Positions 8,820 through 16,936 of a stretch of DNA of 64,000 bases are shown piece by piece. This DNA is from Pseudomonas morbosilactucae. GTDB taxonomy: Bacteria > Pseudomonadota > Gammaproteobacteria > Pseudomonadales > Pseudomonadaceae. The position numbers and the translations under genes are program-made. A model generated the notes under the pieces. That model searched no databases, was not told the DNA's origin, and saw only the letters and a list, made by a program, of their open reading frames with translations. The first letter of the stretch is position 1. Every line of letters begins with the position of its first letter. The stretch spans positions 124,001 through 188,000 of the forward strand of contig NZ_JALQCW010000065.1 in the NCBI RefSeq assembly GCF_023241715.1, written 5' to 3'.

Positions 8820-10090
8820 CAAGCCAGGGCGAGGGCCTGGTCGAGGTCTTGCAGCAGGTCTTCGATGGCTTCGATGCCCACTGAGAGGCGAATCATCTCC
8901 GGCTTGACCCCGGCCTTGGCCTGTTCTTCTTCGTTCATCTGGCGATGGGTGGTGGAGGCCGGGTGGCACGCCAGGGACTTGGCGTCGCCGATGTTCACCA
9001 GGCGCTTGAAAATCTGCAGCCCATCGTAGAAACGCACGCCGGCCTGGTAGCCACCCTTGAGGCCGAACGAAAGAATCGCTGACGGCTTGCCCTTCATGTA
9101 TTTCTGCGCCAGCTCATGGTGCGGGTGGTCAGGCAGCCCGGCGTAGCTGACCCAGGCCACTTGCGCGTGGTCTTGGAGAAAGGTCGCCACCTTGAGGGCG
9201 TTCTCGGTGTGGCGCTCCATGCGCAGGGCCAGGGTTTCCAGGCCTTGCAGCAGGAGGAAGGCGTTCATCGGCGCGAGGGCCGCGCCGGTGTTGCGCAGCG
9301 GCACGGTGCGGGCGCGGGCGATAAAGGCGGCGGGGCCGAATTTCTCGGTGTAAACCACGCCGTGGTAGGCCGGCTCCGGGGTGTTGAGGCTGGCGAACTT
9401 TTCCGGGTGATCGGCCCAGGGGAAGGTGCCGCTGTCGACGATCACCCCGCCCAGGGAGTTGCCGTGGCCGCCCACGTATTTGGTCACCGAATGCACCACG
9501 ATGTCGGCACCGAACTGGATCGGCTTGCACAGAATCGGCGTGGCCACGGTGTTGTCCACCATCAGCGGCACGCCGCGGGCATGGGCCGCCTGGGCCAGGG
9601 CTTCGAGGTCGACGATATTGCCCGCCGGGTTGCCGATGCTTTCGCAGTACACCAGCTTGGTCTTGTCGTCGATCAGCTCGGCGATGGCTTCGGCCGAGTC
9701 ATCCCGGGCAAAACGAACGTCGACGCCGAAACTCGGCAGCAGGTGGGCAAACAGGGTGTAGGTGCCGCCGTACAGCTGCGGGGTGGAGACAATATTGTCA
9801 CCGGCCTGGGTCAGGGTCTGGATCGCGTAGTGGATCGCAGCACTGCCTGCCGCCACCGCCAGTCCGGCGATCCCGCCTTCCAGCGCCGCCATGCGCTGTT
9901 CCAGCACATCGTTGGTGGGGTTCATGATGCGGGTGTAGATATTGCCTGGCACATCGAGGTTGAACAGGTCGGCGCCGTGCTGGGCGTTATCGAACTCGAA
10001 GGCGACGTTCTGGTAGATCGGCACGGCCACGGCCTTGGTGGTCGGGTCTGATTTGAATCCATGGTGCAGCGCGATCGTTGCGTCTTTCAT
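8819..10090 (-). CDS. metY: O-acetylhomoserine (O-succinylhomoserine) sulfhydrylase
   Basis: PLP enzyme of the Cys/Met-metabolism family, 423 residues. It makes homocysteine from an activated homoserine ester and sulfide in methionine synthesis. The N-terminus ATIALHHGFKSDPTTKAVAVP and the PLP site SVTKYVGGHGN (Lys204) place it with the homocysteine-synthase type, which is longer than the 380-residue MetB/MetC/MetZ enzymes. MetZ-type activity is therefore less likely. The start at 10090 has AGGAGG 11 nt upstream; the frame stays open further upstream, but that extension (rich in Arg and Cys) looks non-coding. It stands alone, divergent from rlmJ across about 200 bp. No SAM riboswitch fold was recognised in that gap. 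Confidence 0.9.
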   Translation of the reverse strand: MKDATIALHHGFKSDPTTKAVAVPIYQNVAFEFDNAQHGADLFNLDVPGNIYTRIMNPTNDVLEQRMAALEGGIAGLAVAAGSAAIHYAIQTLTQAGDNIVSTPQLYGGTYTLFAHLLPSFGVDVRFARDDSAEAIAELIDDKTKLVYCESIGNPAGNIVDLEALAQAAHARGVPLMVDNTVATPILCKPIQFGADIVVHSVTKYVGGHGNSLGGVIVDSGTFPWADHPEKFASLNTPEPAYHGVVYTEKFGPAAFIARARTVPLRNTGAALAPMNAFLLLQGLETLALRMERHTENALKVATFLQDHAQVAWVSYAGLPDHPHHELAQKYMKGKPSAILSFGLKGGYQAGVRFYDGLQIFKRLVNIGDAKSLACHPASTTHRQMNEEEQAKAGVKPEMIRLSVGIEAIEDLLQDLDQALALA

Positions 10091-10289
10091 GAGTGGCTTG
10101 ACCTCCTTGGCTTGCTTTGGTTTTTTTGTAGGGCCTGAATGTAATGCCTCCGCAGCGAACAGGTCCCTACCGGCATTAGACCTTTTTTTCGTGCCGACCC
10201 TGGTTTGCGGCATAAGCCAGGGGCAGCGCGGCGTGACCTGACGACGGCGCGTGTACAAGGTAAACTTCGCCCCCTGCGCAGGAGCAACC

Positions 10290-11126
10290 ATGAACTATCG
10301 TCACGCCTTCCACGCCGGCAACCACGCCGACGTCTTCAAACACCTGACCCTGACCCGCCTCTTCGCCCTGATGTCGCGCAAGGAGCAGCCGTTCGCCTAC
10401 CTCGACAGCCACGCCGGCATTGGTCTGTACGACCTCAAGGGCGACCAGGCGTCGCGTACCGGCGAATACCTGGAAGGCATTGCCCGCCTGTGGGGTGAGC
10501 AGGACCTGCCGCCGTTGACCGCGGATTACATGCAACTGCTGCACAAGATGAACCCGGATGGCGAGCTGCGTTATTACCCGGGCTCGCCGGAGCTGGCGCG
10601 GCAATTGACCCGGTCCCAGGATCGGGTGCTGCTCAACGAAAAGCACCCGCAGGACGGCTTGCTGCTCAAGGACAATATGAAGGGGGATCGCCGGGTGGCG
10701 GTGCACCTGGGCGAGGGCTGGCACGTGGCGCGGGCCTTGCTGCCAGTGGCCGAGAAGCGGGCGTTGATGCTGATCGACCCGCCGTTCGAGCAGCTCGATG
10801 AAATGCAGCGCTGTGCGGCGTCGCTGAAGGAGGCCATCAGCCGGATGCGCCAGACCGTGGCGGCCATCTGGTACCCGGTGAAGGATCAGCGCATGTTGCG
10901 GCGCTTCTACCAGGACCTGGCCGGCACCGGCGCGCCGAAGTTGTTGCGCGTGGAATTGCTGGTGCACCCACTGGACACCCCCAACAGCCTGAACGGCTCG
11001 GGCCTGGCCATTGCCAATCCGCCGTGGGGGCTGGAAGAGGAACTGCGCGAGCTGCTGCCGTGGTTGTCGAAGAAACTCGGCCAGACCCAGGGCGGCTGGC
11101 AGATGGATTGGTTGATAGCGGAGTAG
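10290..11126 (+). CDS. rlmJ: 23S rRNA (adenine(2030)-N(6))-methyltransferase
   Basis: RlmJ methylates A2030 of 23S rRNA using S-adenosylmethionine. The 278-residue product has the family N-terminus MNYRHAFHAGNHADVFKH. It carries the N6-adenine methyltransferase catalytic motif DPPF at residues 163-166 (LMLIDPPFEQLDE), and its length matches the 280-residue E. coli enzyme. The ATG at 10290 is preceded by AGGAG about 7 nt upstream; an upstream in-frame ATG at 10251 adds 13 poorly conserved residues. It is a single-gene unit with a repeat-type terminator downstream. Confidence 0.93.
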   Translation: MNYRHAFHAGNHADVFKHLTLTRLFALMSRKEQPFAYLDSHAGIGLYDLKGDQASRTGEYLEGIARLWGEQDLPPLTADYMQLLHKMNPDGELRYYPGSPELARQLTRSQDRVLLNEKHPQDGLLLKDNMKGDRRVAVHLGEGWHVARALLPVAEKRALMLIDPPFEQLDEMQRCAASLKEAISRMRQTVAAIWYPVKDQRMLRRFYQDLAGTGAPKLLRVELLVHPLDTPNSLNGSGLAIANPPWGLEEELRELLPWLSKKLGQTQGGWQMDWLIAE

Positions 11127-11155
11127 GTCAGGGGCAGCGGCGAGTTTTGAGCGGT

Positions 11156-11210
11156 AAGCGGCAAGCTGGAGCGGAGGGTGATCCGCTTTTTGCTTGCCGC
11201 TTTTGTTTCT
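11156..11210 (+). terminator. rlmJ terminator built from a REP-like repeat
   Basis: AAGCGGCAAGC (11156-11166) is the exact reverse complement of GCTTGCCGCTT (11192-11202), followed by TTGTTTCT. The arms share the CTTGCCGCTT core with the repeats at 2071, 47001 and 53561. Between the arms is a second small pairing (AGCGGA / TCCGCT). It lies between convergent rlmJ and msrA. Confidence 0.7.
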
Positions 11211-11245
11211 AGCGTCTGACGTGCAGCGTGAAGCTTACCGCGGCC

Positions 11246-11893
11246 TCAAATCGGACACGTCACGCCCGTGCCGCCGATGCCGCAGTAGCCCTGGGGATTT
11301 TTCGCCAGGTATTGCTGGTGATAGGCCTCGGCGAAGTAGACGGTCGGGGCTTCGTCGATTTCGGTGGTGATGGTGCCCAGGCCGGCTTTGGTCAGCTCTT
11401 GCTGATAGGCCTGTGCGCTGGCTTTTGCCGCGGCCAGTTGCTCTGGGGTGGTGGCATAGATCACCGAGCGGTACTGGCTGCCGATGTCGTTGCCTTGGCG
11501 CATGCCTTGGGTCGGGTTGTGCAGTTCCCAGAACATCTTCAACAGCTCTTCGTAGCTGACCTTGTCCTGGTCGTACACCACCAGCACCACTTCGCTGTGG
11601 CCGGTCAGGCCTGAGCAGACTTCTTCATAGGTCGGGTTTGGCGTATAGCCGCCTGCGTAGCCCACCACCGTGCTGACGATGCCATCACGCTGCCAGAAGC
11701 GCCGCTCGGCGCCCCAGAAGCAGCCCAGGCCAAAGATCGCAAAGCCGACGTTGTCGAGGAATGGGCCCAGCAGGGGGTTACCGTTGACGAAGTGAGTCTC
11801 AGGCAAGGCCATCGGGGTTTCACGGCCAGGCAATGCTTGTTCTTGAGTCGGGAGCACGTTTTTGTTCACCAGAATTTCCGAGCGCAGAACCAT
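11246..11893 (-). CDS. msrA: peptide-methionine (S)-S-oxide reductase
   Basis: MsrA repairs oxidised methionine (the S-sulfoxide) in the cytoplasm using thioredoxin. The product is 215 residues. The catalytic motif GCFWG is at 57-61 (Cys58), and the recycling cysteines near the C-terminus are Cys204 and Cys213 in CGIGGTGVTC. It has the extra 45-residue N-terminal segment (LVNKNVLPTQEQALPGR) typical of the long enterobacterial and Pseudomonas MsrA. It is convergent with rlmJ and lies 73 bp downstream of the dipA stop on the same strand. The msrA start follows a purine-rich GAGAGGA, so its own promoter or read-through from dipA is possible. Confidence 0.96.
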   Translation of the reverse strand: MVLRSEILVNKNVLPTQEQALPGRETPMALPETHFVNGNPLLGPFLDNVGFAIFGLGCFWGAERRFWQRDGIVSTVVGYAGGYTPNPTYEEVCSGLTGHSEVVLVVYDQDKVSYEELLKMFWELHNPTQGMRQGNDIGSQYRSVIYATTPEQLAAAKASAQAYQQELTKAGLGTITTEIDEAPTVYFAEAYHQQYLAKNPQGYCGIGGTGVTCPI

Positions 11894-11966
11894 GATCAGT
11901 CCTCTCAGTCAGGGTGGGAGTCAGTAAAAATTCAGACACGCAGTTTGCCCGAGTGTTGCAGCGCTG

Positions 11967-14660
11967 TCAGGCGATTGGGCCGCGCGGGTAGCGTCTGAGC
12001 TTGTCGACCAGTTCGGTCCCCGGGATGGGCCGGTCGAACAGGTAGCCCTGGCCCACGTCGCAGCGGTGGCGGCGCAGGAACGCCAGTTGATCGGACGTCT
12101 CGATGCCCTCGGCGACCACTTTGATTTTCAGGTTGTGGGCCATGGCAATGACCGCTGAGGTGATTTCCATGTCGTCCTGGTTGTCGGGGATCTCGTGGAT
12201 AAAGCTGCGATCGATCTTGATGATGTCGATGGGGAATTTTTTCAAGTAGCTCAGCGACGAATAACCGGTCCCGAAGTCATCCATCGCCAGGGTCAGCCCC
12301 AGGGTCTTCAGCTGTTCGAGCTGCTGGTGGGTGTCTTCGGTGGCTTCCAGCAACAGGCCTTCGGTGAGCTCCAGTTCCAGCAGCGAAGAGGGCAACTGTT
12401 CTTCCTTGAGGATACTGGCGATCGAGGCCACCAGGTCCGGGTCGGAGAACTGCTTGGGCGACAGGTTGATCGCCACGTGCAGATTGCCCAGCCCCGAGGC
12501 CGTCAGCTGTTTGCTCATGCGGCAGGCCTGACGCGCGACCCATTTGCCGATAGGGATGATCAGGCCGGTTTCTTCCGCCACGCTGATGAACTGGTCGGGG
12601 CGGATCATGCCCTTTTCCGGGTGATTCCAGCGCAGCAGCGCTTCCATCCCCAGCAAGCGACCGCTGCGCAGGCAGAGTTTGGGCTGGTAGAACACGTCCA
12701 ACTCGTTCTGGGTCAGGGCGCGGCGCAGGTTGTTCTCGACGAACAGCTTGTAGCTGGCCTCGGCGTTCAGGGCTTCGGTAAACACCTGTACCTGGTGTTT
12801 GCCGTTGGCCTTGGCCTTGTGCAGCGCCAGGCCGGCGTTGCGCATCAGTGTCTGCGGGTCACGCCCGTGCAGCGGCGCGCTGGCCAGGCCTACGGAGCCG
12901 GTGACGCTGATCAACTGGTTGTCGACGAACATCGGCTTGTCCAGGGTCATCAGCAGTTGGCTGGCGATCTGTTGGCCGGTTTCCAGGTCGGTGTTGTCCA
13001 GCAGCACGGCAAACTCGTTACTGGCAAAGCGCGCCAGGCTGCCGCTGGGACTCAGGCTATTACGCAGGCGCCGCGCCAGGCTGATCAGCAGTTTGTCGCC
13101 GGTCTGGTGGCCGAGGCTGTCGTTGATCCGCTTGAAGTTGTCGATGTCCACCAGCAGCAGGCTGATGGGCGTGTCGGTATCCCGGGCGAAGCGTTCATCG
13201 AGGTTGCGGATAAACGCCGGGCGGTTGCCCAGGTTGGTCAGGTTGTCGGTGTAGGCCAGGCGCTCGATGCGTTGTTGGGCGAGCTTGGCCTGGGTGATGT
13301 CTTCGTAGATGCCGATGTAGTGGGTCAGCTCGCGGTTGTCGCCGTAGACCTTGGAAATCGACAACTGGCCCCAGTAGGGCTCGAGGTTCTTGCGCCGGCT
13401 CTTGAACTCGCCCTGCCAGCTGTTGCTCTTGGCCAGGCTGGAAGGGGCGTCGAACAGCAGTTCGCTGAGGTTTTCCAAGGCCGGCAGTTCCGACAGGCGA
13501 TGGCCGTGGACTTCCTCGGTGCTGTACTGGGTGATCGCGGTGAAGCTCGGGTTGACGTACTCCACCACGCCGTCGCAGTTGACCAGCAAAAAGGCGTTGG
13601 CGCTTTGTTCCACTGCCCGTTGGAACAGGTGCAGGGCGCTGGTGGCGACGCGACGGTTGTGGTTGTTGATGACCTGGGCAAATTGGTCCGCCAGCTCGCC
13701 GGCAAAGGCGATCTCGTCCGACTGCCAGGCCCGGGTGGTGCCGGTTTGCTCCAGGCACAGCACGCCCACCACCTGGCCGTCTATGCGGATGCTGGCATCG
13801 AGCATGGCGTTGACGTCGCGCGGCCTCAGGCTTTCGGCCATTTCCCGGGTGCGCGGGTCGCGGATGGCGTTGTGGGCGTCAATGGCGCGGCAGCTGTGCA
13901 GGGCTTCCAGGTAATCGGGGAAGTTGCCGGCATCGATGGGCTCCGGCATCCGATATTCCTGCGGGCCGCGATGGTAGGCGGCAATCGGCGTCAGTTGCTG
14001 GTCTTCCAGGTTCCACAGGCTGGCGCAATCGATCTGGTAGATGTCGCAGGCGCAGCGGGTGATCAGCTCGGCGGCTTCCTTGAGGGAGTTGCCGGTGCTG
14101 TAACGCTGGCGGGTCAGCAGCAGGATCAGGTCTTGCTGGGCACGCACCCGGTCCAGGTGCTGCAGTTGTTCCTGCTGGGCGCGCTGGTTGAGCTCTAGGG
14201 CGATCTGCAGTCGGCTGTTCTGGGTTTCCAGGTCCAGCGTGGGCAGGGCCGGCAAGTCGCTGAACAGGCCGCCGACGACCAGCAGATAGCCGCGCAGCAG
14301 GTGGCGATTGTGTTGTTTGTAGGCTTCGCCCAGCTCCAGGATGCTCACCGGCCCTTGGCTGGTGTGCAGCGTGTAGCGGATCAGGTAATGGGGGGATTTG
14401 CTCAGTTGTTGCTGGATGGTGTCGTGCAGGTGGTAGCGCGCTTCGGGCTCCATCAGGCTGGCGTAGGGCGAACCCACCAGGGCGCAGAGCTCAATCGCCG
14501 GCAAACCGAACTGGCGCTCACAATTGGGATCGAGAAACAGCAGGGCCCAGCTTGCCTCATTCAGCCGTTCGAAACGCAGCATGCCGAGCCGCGAGGGCAC
14601 GGGCAACTGCGTCACTACCTCGGCCGCCGTACGGCTGGCGGCATCGGGTTGGCTTTTCAT
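11967..14660 (-). CDS. dipA: cyclic-di-GMP phosphodiesterase with PAS, GAF, degenerate GGDEF and EAL domains
   Basis: 897-residue multidomain signalling protein at the position of P. aeruginosa PA5017 (DipA/Pch), which lowers c-di-GMP and promotes biofilm dispersal. In order it has an N-terminal PAS-like region, a GAF-like domain (about 190-345), a PAS domain (about 350-470), a GGDEF domain whose signature is ASNEF at 546-550 and so is probably not a cyclase, and an EAL domain. The EAL domain starts at Glu673 (MEALLRW) and keeps DDFGTGYSSL and KIDRSFI, so phosphodiesterase activity is expected. No membrane segment is evident. ATG 14660 is taken as the start; it has no good ribosome site, and the frame stays open to a TTG at 14729, so the N-terminus may be slightly longer. 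It precedes msrA on the same strand. Confidence 0.93.
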   Translation of the reverse strand: MKSQPDAASRTAAEVVTQLPVPSRLGMLRFERLNEASWALLFLDPNCERQFGLPAIELCALVGSPYASLMEPEARYHLHDTIQQQLSKSPHYLIRYTLHTSQGPVSILELGEAYKQHNRHLLRGYLLVVGGLFSDLPALPTLDLETQNSRLQIALELNQRAQQEQLQHLDRVRAQQDLILLLTRQRYSTGNSLKEAAELITRCACDIYQIDCASLWNLEDQQLTPIAAYHRGPQEYRMPEPIDAGNFPDYLEALHSCRAIDAHNAIRDPRTREMAESLRPRDVNAMLDASIRIDGQVVGVLCLEQTGTTRAWQSDEIAFAGELADQFAQVINNHNRRVATSALHLFQRAVEQSANAFLLVNCDGVVEYVNPSFTAITQYSTEEVHGHRLSELPALENLSELLFDAPSSLAKSNSWQGEFKSRRKNLEPYWGQLSISKVYGDNRELTHYIGIYEDITQAKLAQQRIERLAYTDNLTNLGNRPAFIRNLDERFARDTDTPISLLLVDIDNFKRINDSLGHQTGDKLLISLARRLRNSLSPSGSLARFASNEFAVLLDNTDLETGQQIASQLLMTLDKPMFVDNQLISVTGSVGLASAPLHGRDPQTLMRNAGLALHKAKANGKHQVQVFTEALNAEASYKLFVENNLRRALTQNELDVFYQPKLCLRSGRLLGMEALLRWNHPEKGMIRPDQFISVAEETGLIIPIGKWVARQACRMSKQLTASGLGNLHVAINLSPKQFSDPDLVASIASILKEEQLPSSLLELELTEGLLLEATEDTHQQLEQLKTLGLTLAMDDFGTGYSSLSYLKKFPIDIIKIDRSFIHEIPDNQDDMEITSAVIAMAHNLKIKVVAEGIETSDQLAFLRRHRCDVGQGYLFDRPIPGTELVDKLRRYPRGPIA

Positions 14661-14873
14661 GGGGGGAAACTCGCTTCGAAAATACTGATCGCGCCGGGCT
14701 CGCGCCCTCTTTATTGCTGCCTGCGGCAAGGTTGCATCATGCGGCCGTGACTGACAAGTAAGGATGAAGGCTAAGTGCTATAAGAATTTATCGGCAGAGC
14801 GGCAGATTTCTGAAAAGTTATCTTCAGACGTCCGACAACAGGCTTTTATCGGGGGGATTTCGGGGTTTTCGAC

Positions 14874-14902
14874 AAAAAAAAGCCCCGCCAAATTGACGGG
14901 GT
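14874..14902 (-). terminator. intrinsic terminator of aceF
   Basis: On the minus strand CCCCG (14901-14897) and CGGGG (14887-14883) form a stem, followed by C and a run of eight T (14881-14874). The 313-bp gap 14661-14973 otherwise holds the dipA upstream region and two more hairpins close to the aceF stop: perfect 10-bp arms at 14939-14948/14956-14965, and GAGCG/CGCTC at 14911-14923. Three successive stem-loops thus end the aceEF message. Confidence 0.85.
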
Positions 14903-14973
14903 TGAGGTGCGAGCGTGGCGCTCGAAAACGGTGTCGCAGCGGTTCTCCCATGACAGGAGAACCGCGGTGTCGC

Positions 14974-16925
14974 TTACAACAGCATGGTGCGGATATCGCC
15001 CAGCAGATCGCTCAGACGCTTGGTGAAGCGTGCGGCGGCTGCACCGTTGATCACACGGTGATCGTAGGACAGCGACAGAGGCAGCATCAGCTTCGGCTGG
15101 AAGGCTTTGCCATCCCAGACAGGCTGGATGGTGGCCTTGGAAACACCGAGGATCGCCACTTCCGGCGCGTTGACGATCGGCGTGAAGCCGGTGCCGCCAA
15201 TGTGGCCGAGGCTGGAGATGGTGAAGCAAGCGCCCTGCATGTCGTCCGCCGAGAGCTTCTTGGTCCGGGCTTTTTCAGCCAGGGCAGCCGCTTCGGCAGC
15301 CAGTTGCAGCAAGCTCTTCTGGTCGACGTTCTTGATCACAGGGACCAGCAGGCCATCCGGGGTGTCTACGGCGAAGCCGATGTTGACGTACTTCTTGCGG
15401 ATGATCGCCTTGCCGCTTGGCGCCAGGGAGCTGTTGAAGTCCGGCAGTTCCTTGAGCAGGTGGGCGCAGGTCTTGAGCAGCAGTGGCAGCACGGTCAGCT
15501 TGACGCCAGCCTTCTCGGCCACGGCTTTCTGGGCAACGCGGAAAGCTTCCAGCTCGGTGATATCAGCCGAATCGAACTGAGTCACGTGAGGCACGTTGAG
15601 CCAGCTGCGATGCAGGTTGGTGGCACGGCCTGCATCAGGCGGGTCATCGGCACTTCTTCGGTTTCACCGAAGCGGCTGAAGTCCACCACTGGGATCGGCG
15701 GGATGCCGGCGCCGCCGGTTGCGCCAGCAGCGGCTGCTGGTGCTTCCTTGGCTTTCTGCATCATGGCCTTGACGTAAACCTGCACGTCTTCCTTCAGTAC
15801 GCGACCGTGTGGGCCGCTTGGGCTCACCGCGCTCAGCTCGACGCCGAACTCGCGGGCCAATTGGCGTACTGCCGGGCCTGCGTGAACCTTGGCGCCAGGC
15901 TTGGCCGGGGCTGCTGCCGGTGCTGCGGCTGGCGCTGGCGCGGCGGCCACAGGGGCGGCTTCAGCCTTGGCGGCGGCGGGTGCGGCAGCCGGAGCAGGAG
16001 CGGCCGCTGGGGCAGCGCCTTTGACCTTGAGTTTGAGGATCAGGTCGCCGGTACCGACTTCGTCGTCCAACTTGATCGATACGCTTTCCACGATGCCGGC
16101 GGCTGGCGATGGAATTTCCATGCTGGCTTTGTCGGACTCGAGGGTGATCAGCGATTGATCCGCTTCGACGCTGTCGCCGGCCTTGACCAGGACTTCGATG
16201 ATCTTGGCCTTGCCCGCAGAACCGATGTCCGGAACGTGAATGTCCTGGACGCTGTCGGCCACCGGTGCAGCAGGAGCTGCGGCGGCCGGTGCCGGAGCGG
16301 CGGCTGGAGCAGCGGCCTGGGCCGGCGCTGGAGCAGCCGGTGCCGCAGCACCCACCACTTTCAGGGCCAGGATCAGGTCGCCGGTGCCGACTTCGTCGTT
16401 GAGCTTGACGCTGATGCTCTCGACCACGCCTGCAACGGGCGAAGGAATCTCCATGCTGGCCTTGTCGGACTCCAGGGTGATCAGCGATTGATCAGCCTCG
16501 ACGGTGTCGCCGACCTTGACCTGGATCTCGATGATCTGGGCCTTGCCCGACGAACCGATATCCGGCACGTGGACTTGTTGGGTGCTGGCAGCCGCCGGCG
16601 CCGCTGCAGGGGCAGCAGCGGCCGGGGCGGCAGCTGGTTTTTCTTCAGCCTTGGCAGCCGGTGCGGCAGCCGCAGGGGCCGCAGCAGCGGCACCTTTGAC
16701 TTCCAGCTCAAGCAGTTCGTCGCCTTCTTTCAGGCGGTCGCCCAGCTTCACTTTCAGGCTTTTGACGATGCCGGCCTTGGGAGCAGGAATTTCCATGCTC
16801 GCCTTGTCCGATTCCAGCGTCAGGATGCTCTGGTCGGCTTCGACACGGTCGCCGACCTTCACAAACAGTTCAATTACTTCACCTTCACCGCTGCCGATGT
16901 CAGGTACGCGAATGAGTTCGCTCAC
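14974..16925 (-). pseudogene. aceF: dihydrolipoamide acetyltransferase (E2) of pyruvate dehydrogenase, interrupted by a one-base frameshift
   Basis: E2 transfers acetyl groups from E1 to CoA in the pyruvate dehydrogenase complex. The first frame (16925 to about 15626) encodes three lipoyl domains, each with the lysine motif ESDKASMEIP (near residues 40, 155 and 266). These are separated by Ala/Pro-rich linkers and followed by the E1/E3-binding domain (GPAVRQLAREFGVEL). After MTRLMQA the frame fails. The rest of the catalytic domain (HRSWLNVPHVTQFD ... SLSYDHRVINGAAAARF) continues in the next frame to 14974. Restoring one C next to plus-strand 15626 (ACGG to ACCGG) gives an intact 650-residue protein, the normal size. 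GAGGAG precedes the ATG, and aceE lies 11 bp upstream. The gene is probably functional, with a sequencing error. Confidence 0.93.
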
Positions 16926-16936
16926 AAAAAGTCTCC

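Noticed and set aside
10091..10289. Possible SAM riboswitch or attenuator in front of metY.
   Set aside because: No conserved SAM aptamer core was recognised. The T-runs there (for example around 10131-10137) are not preceded by a convincing stem on the metY strand.
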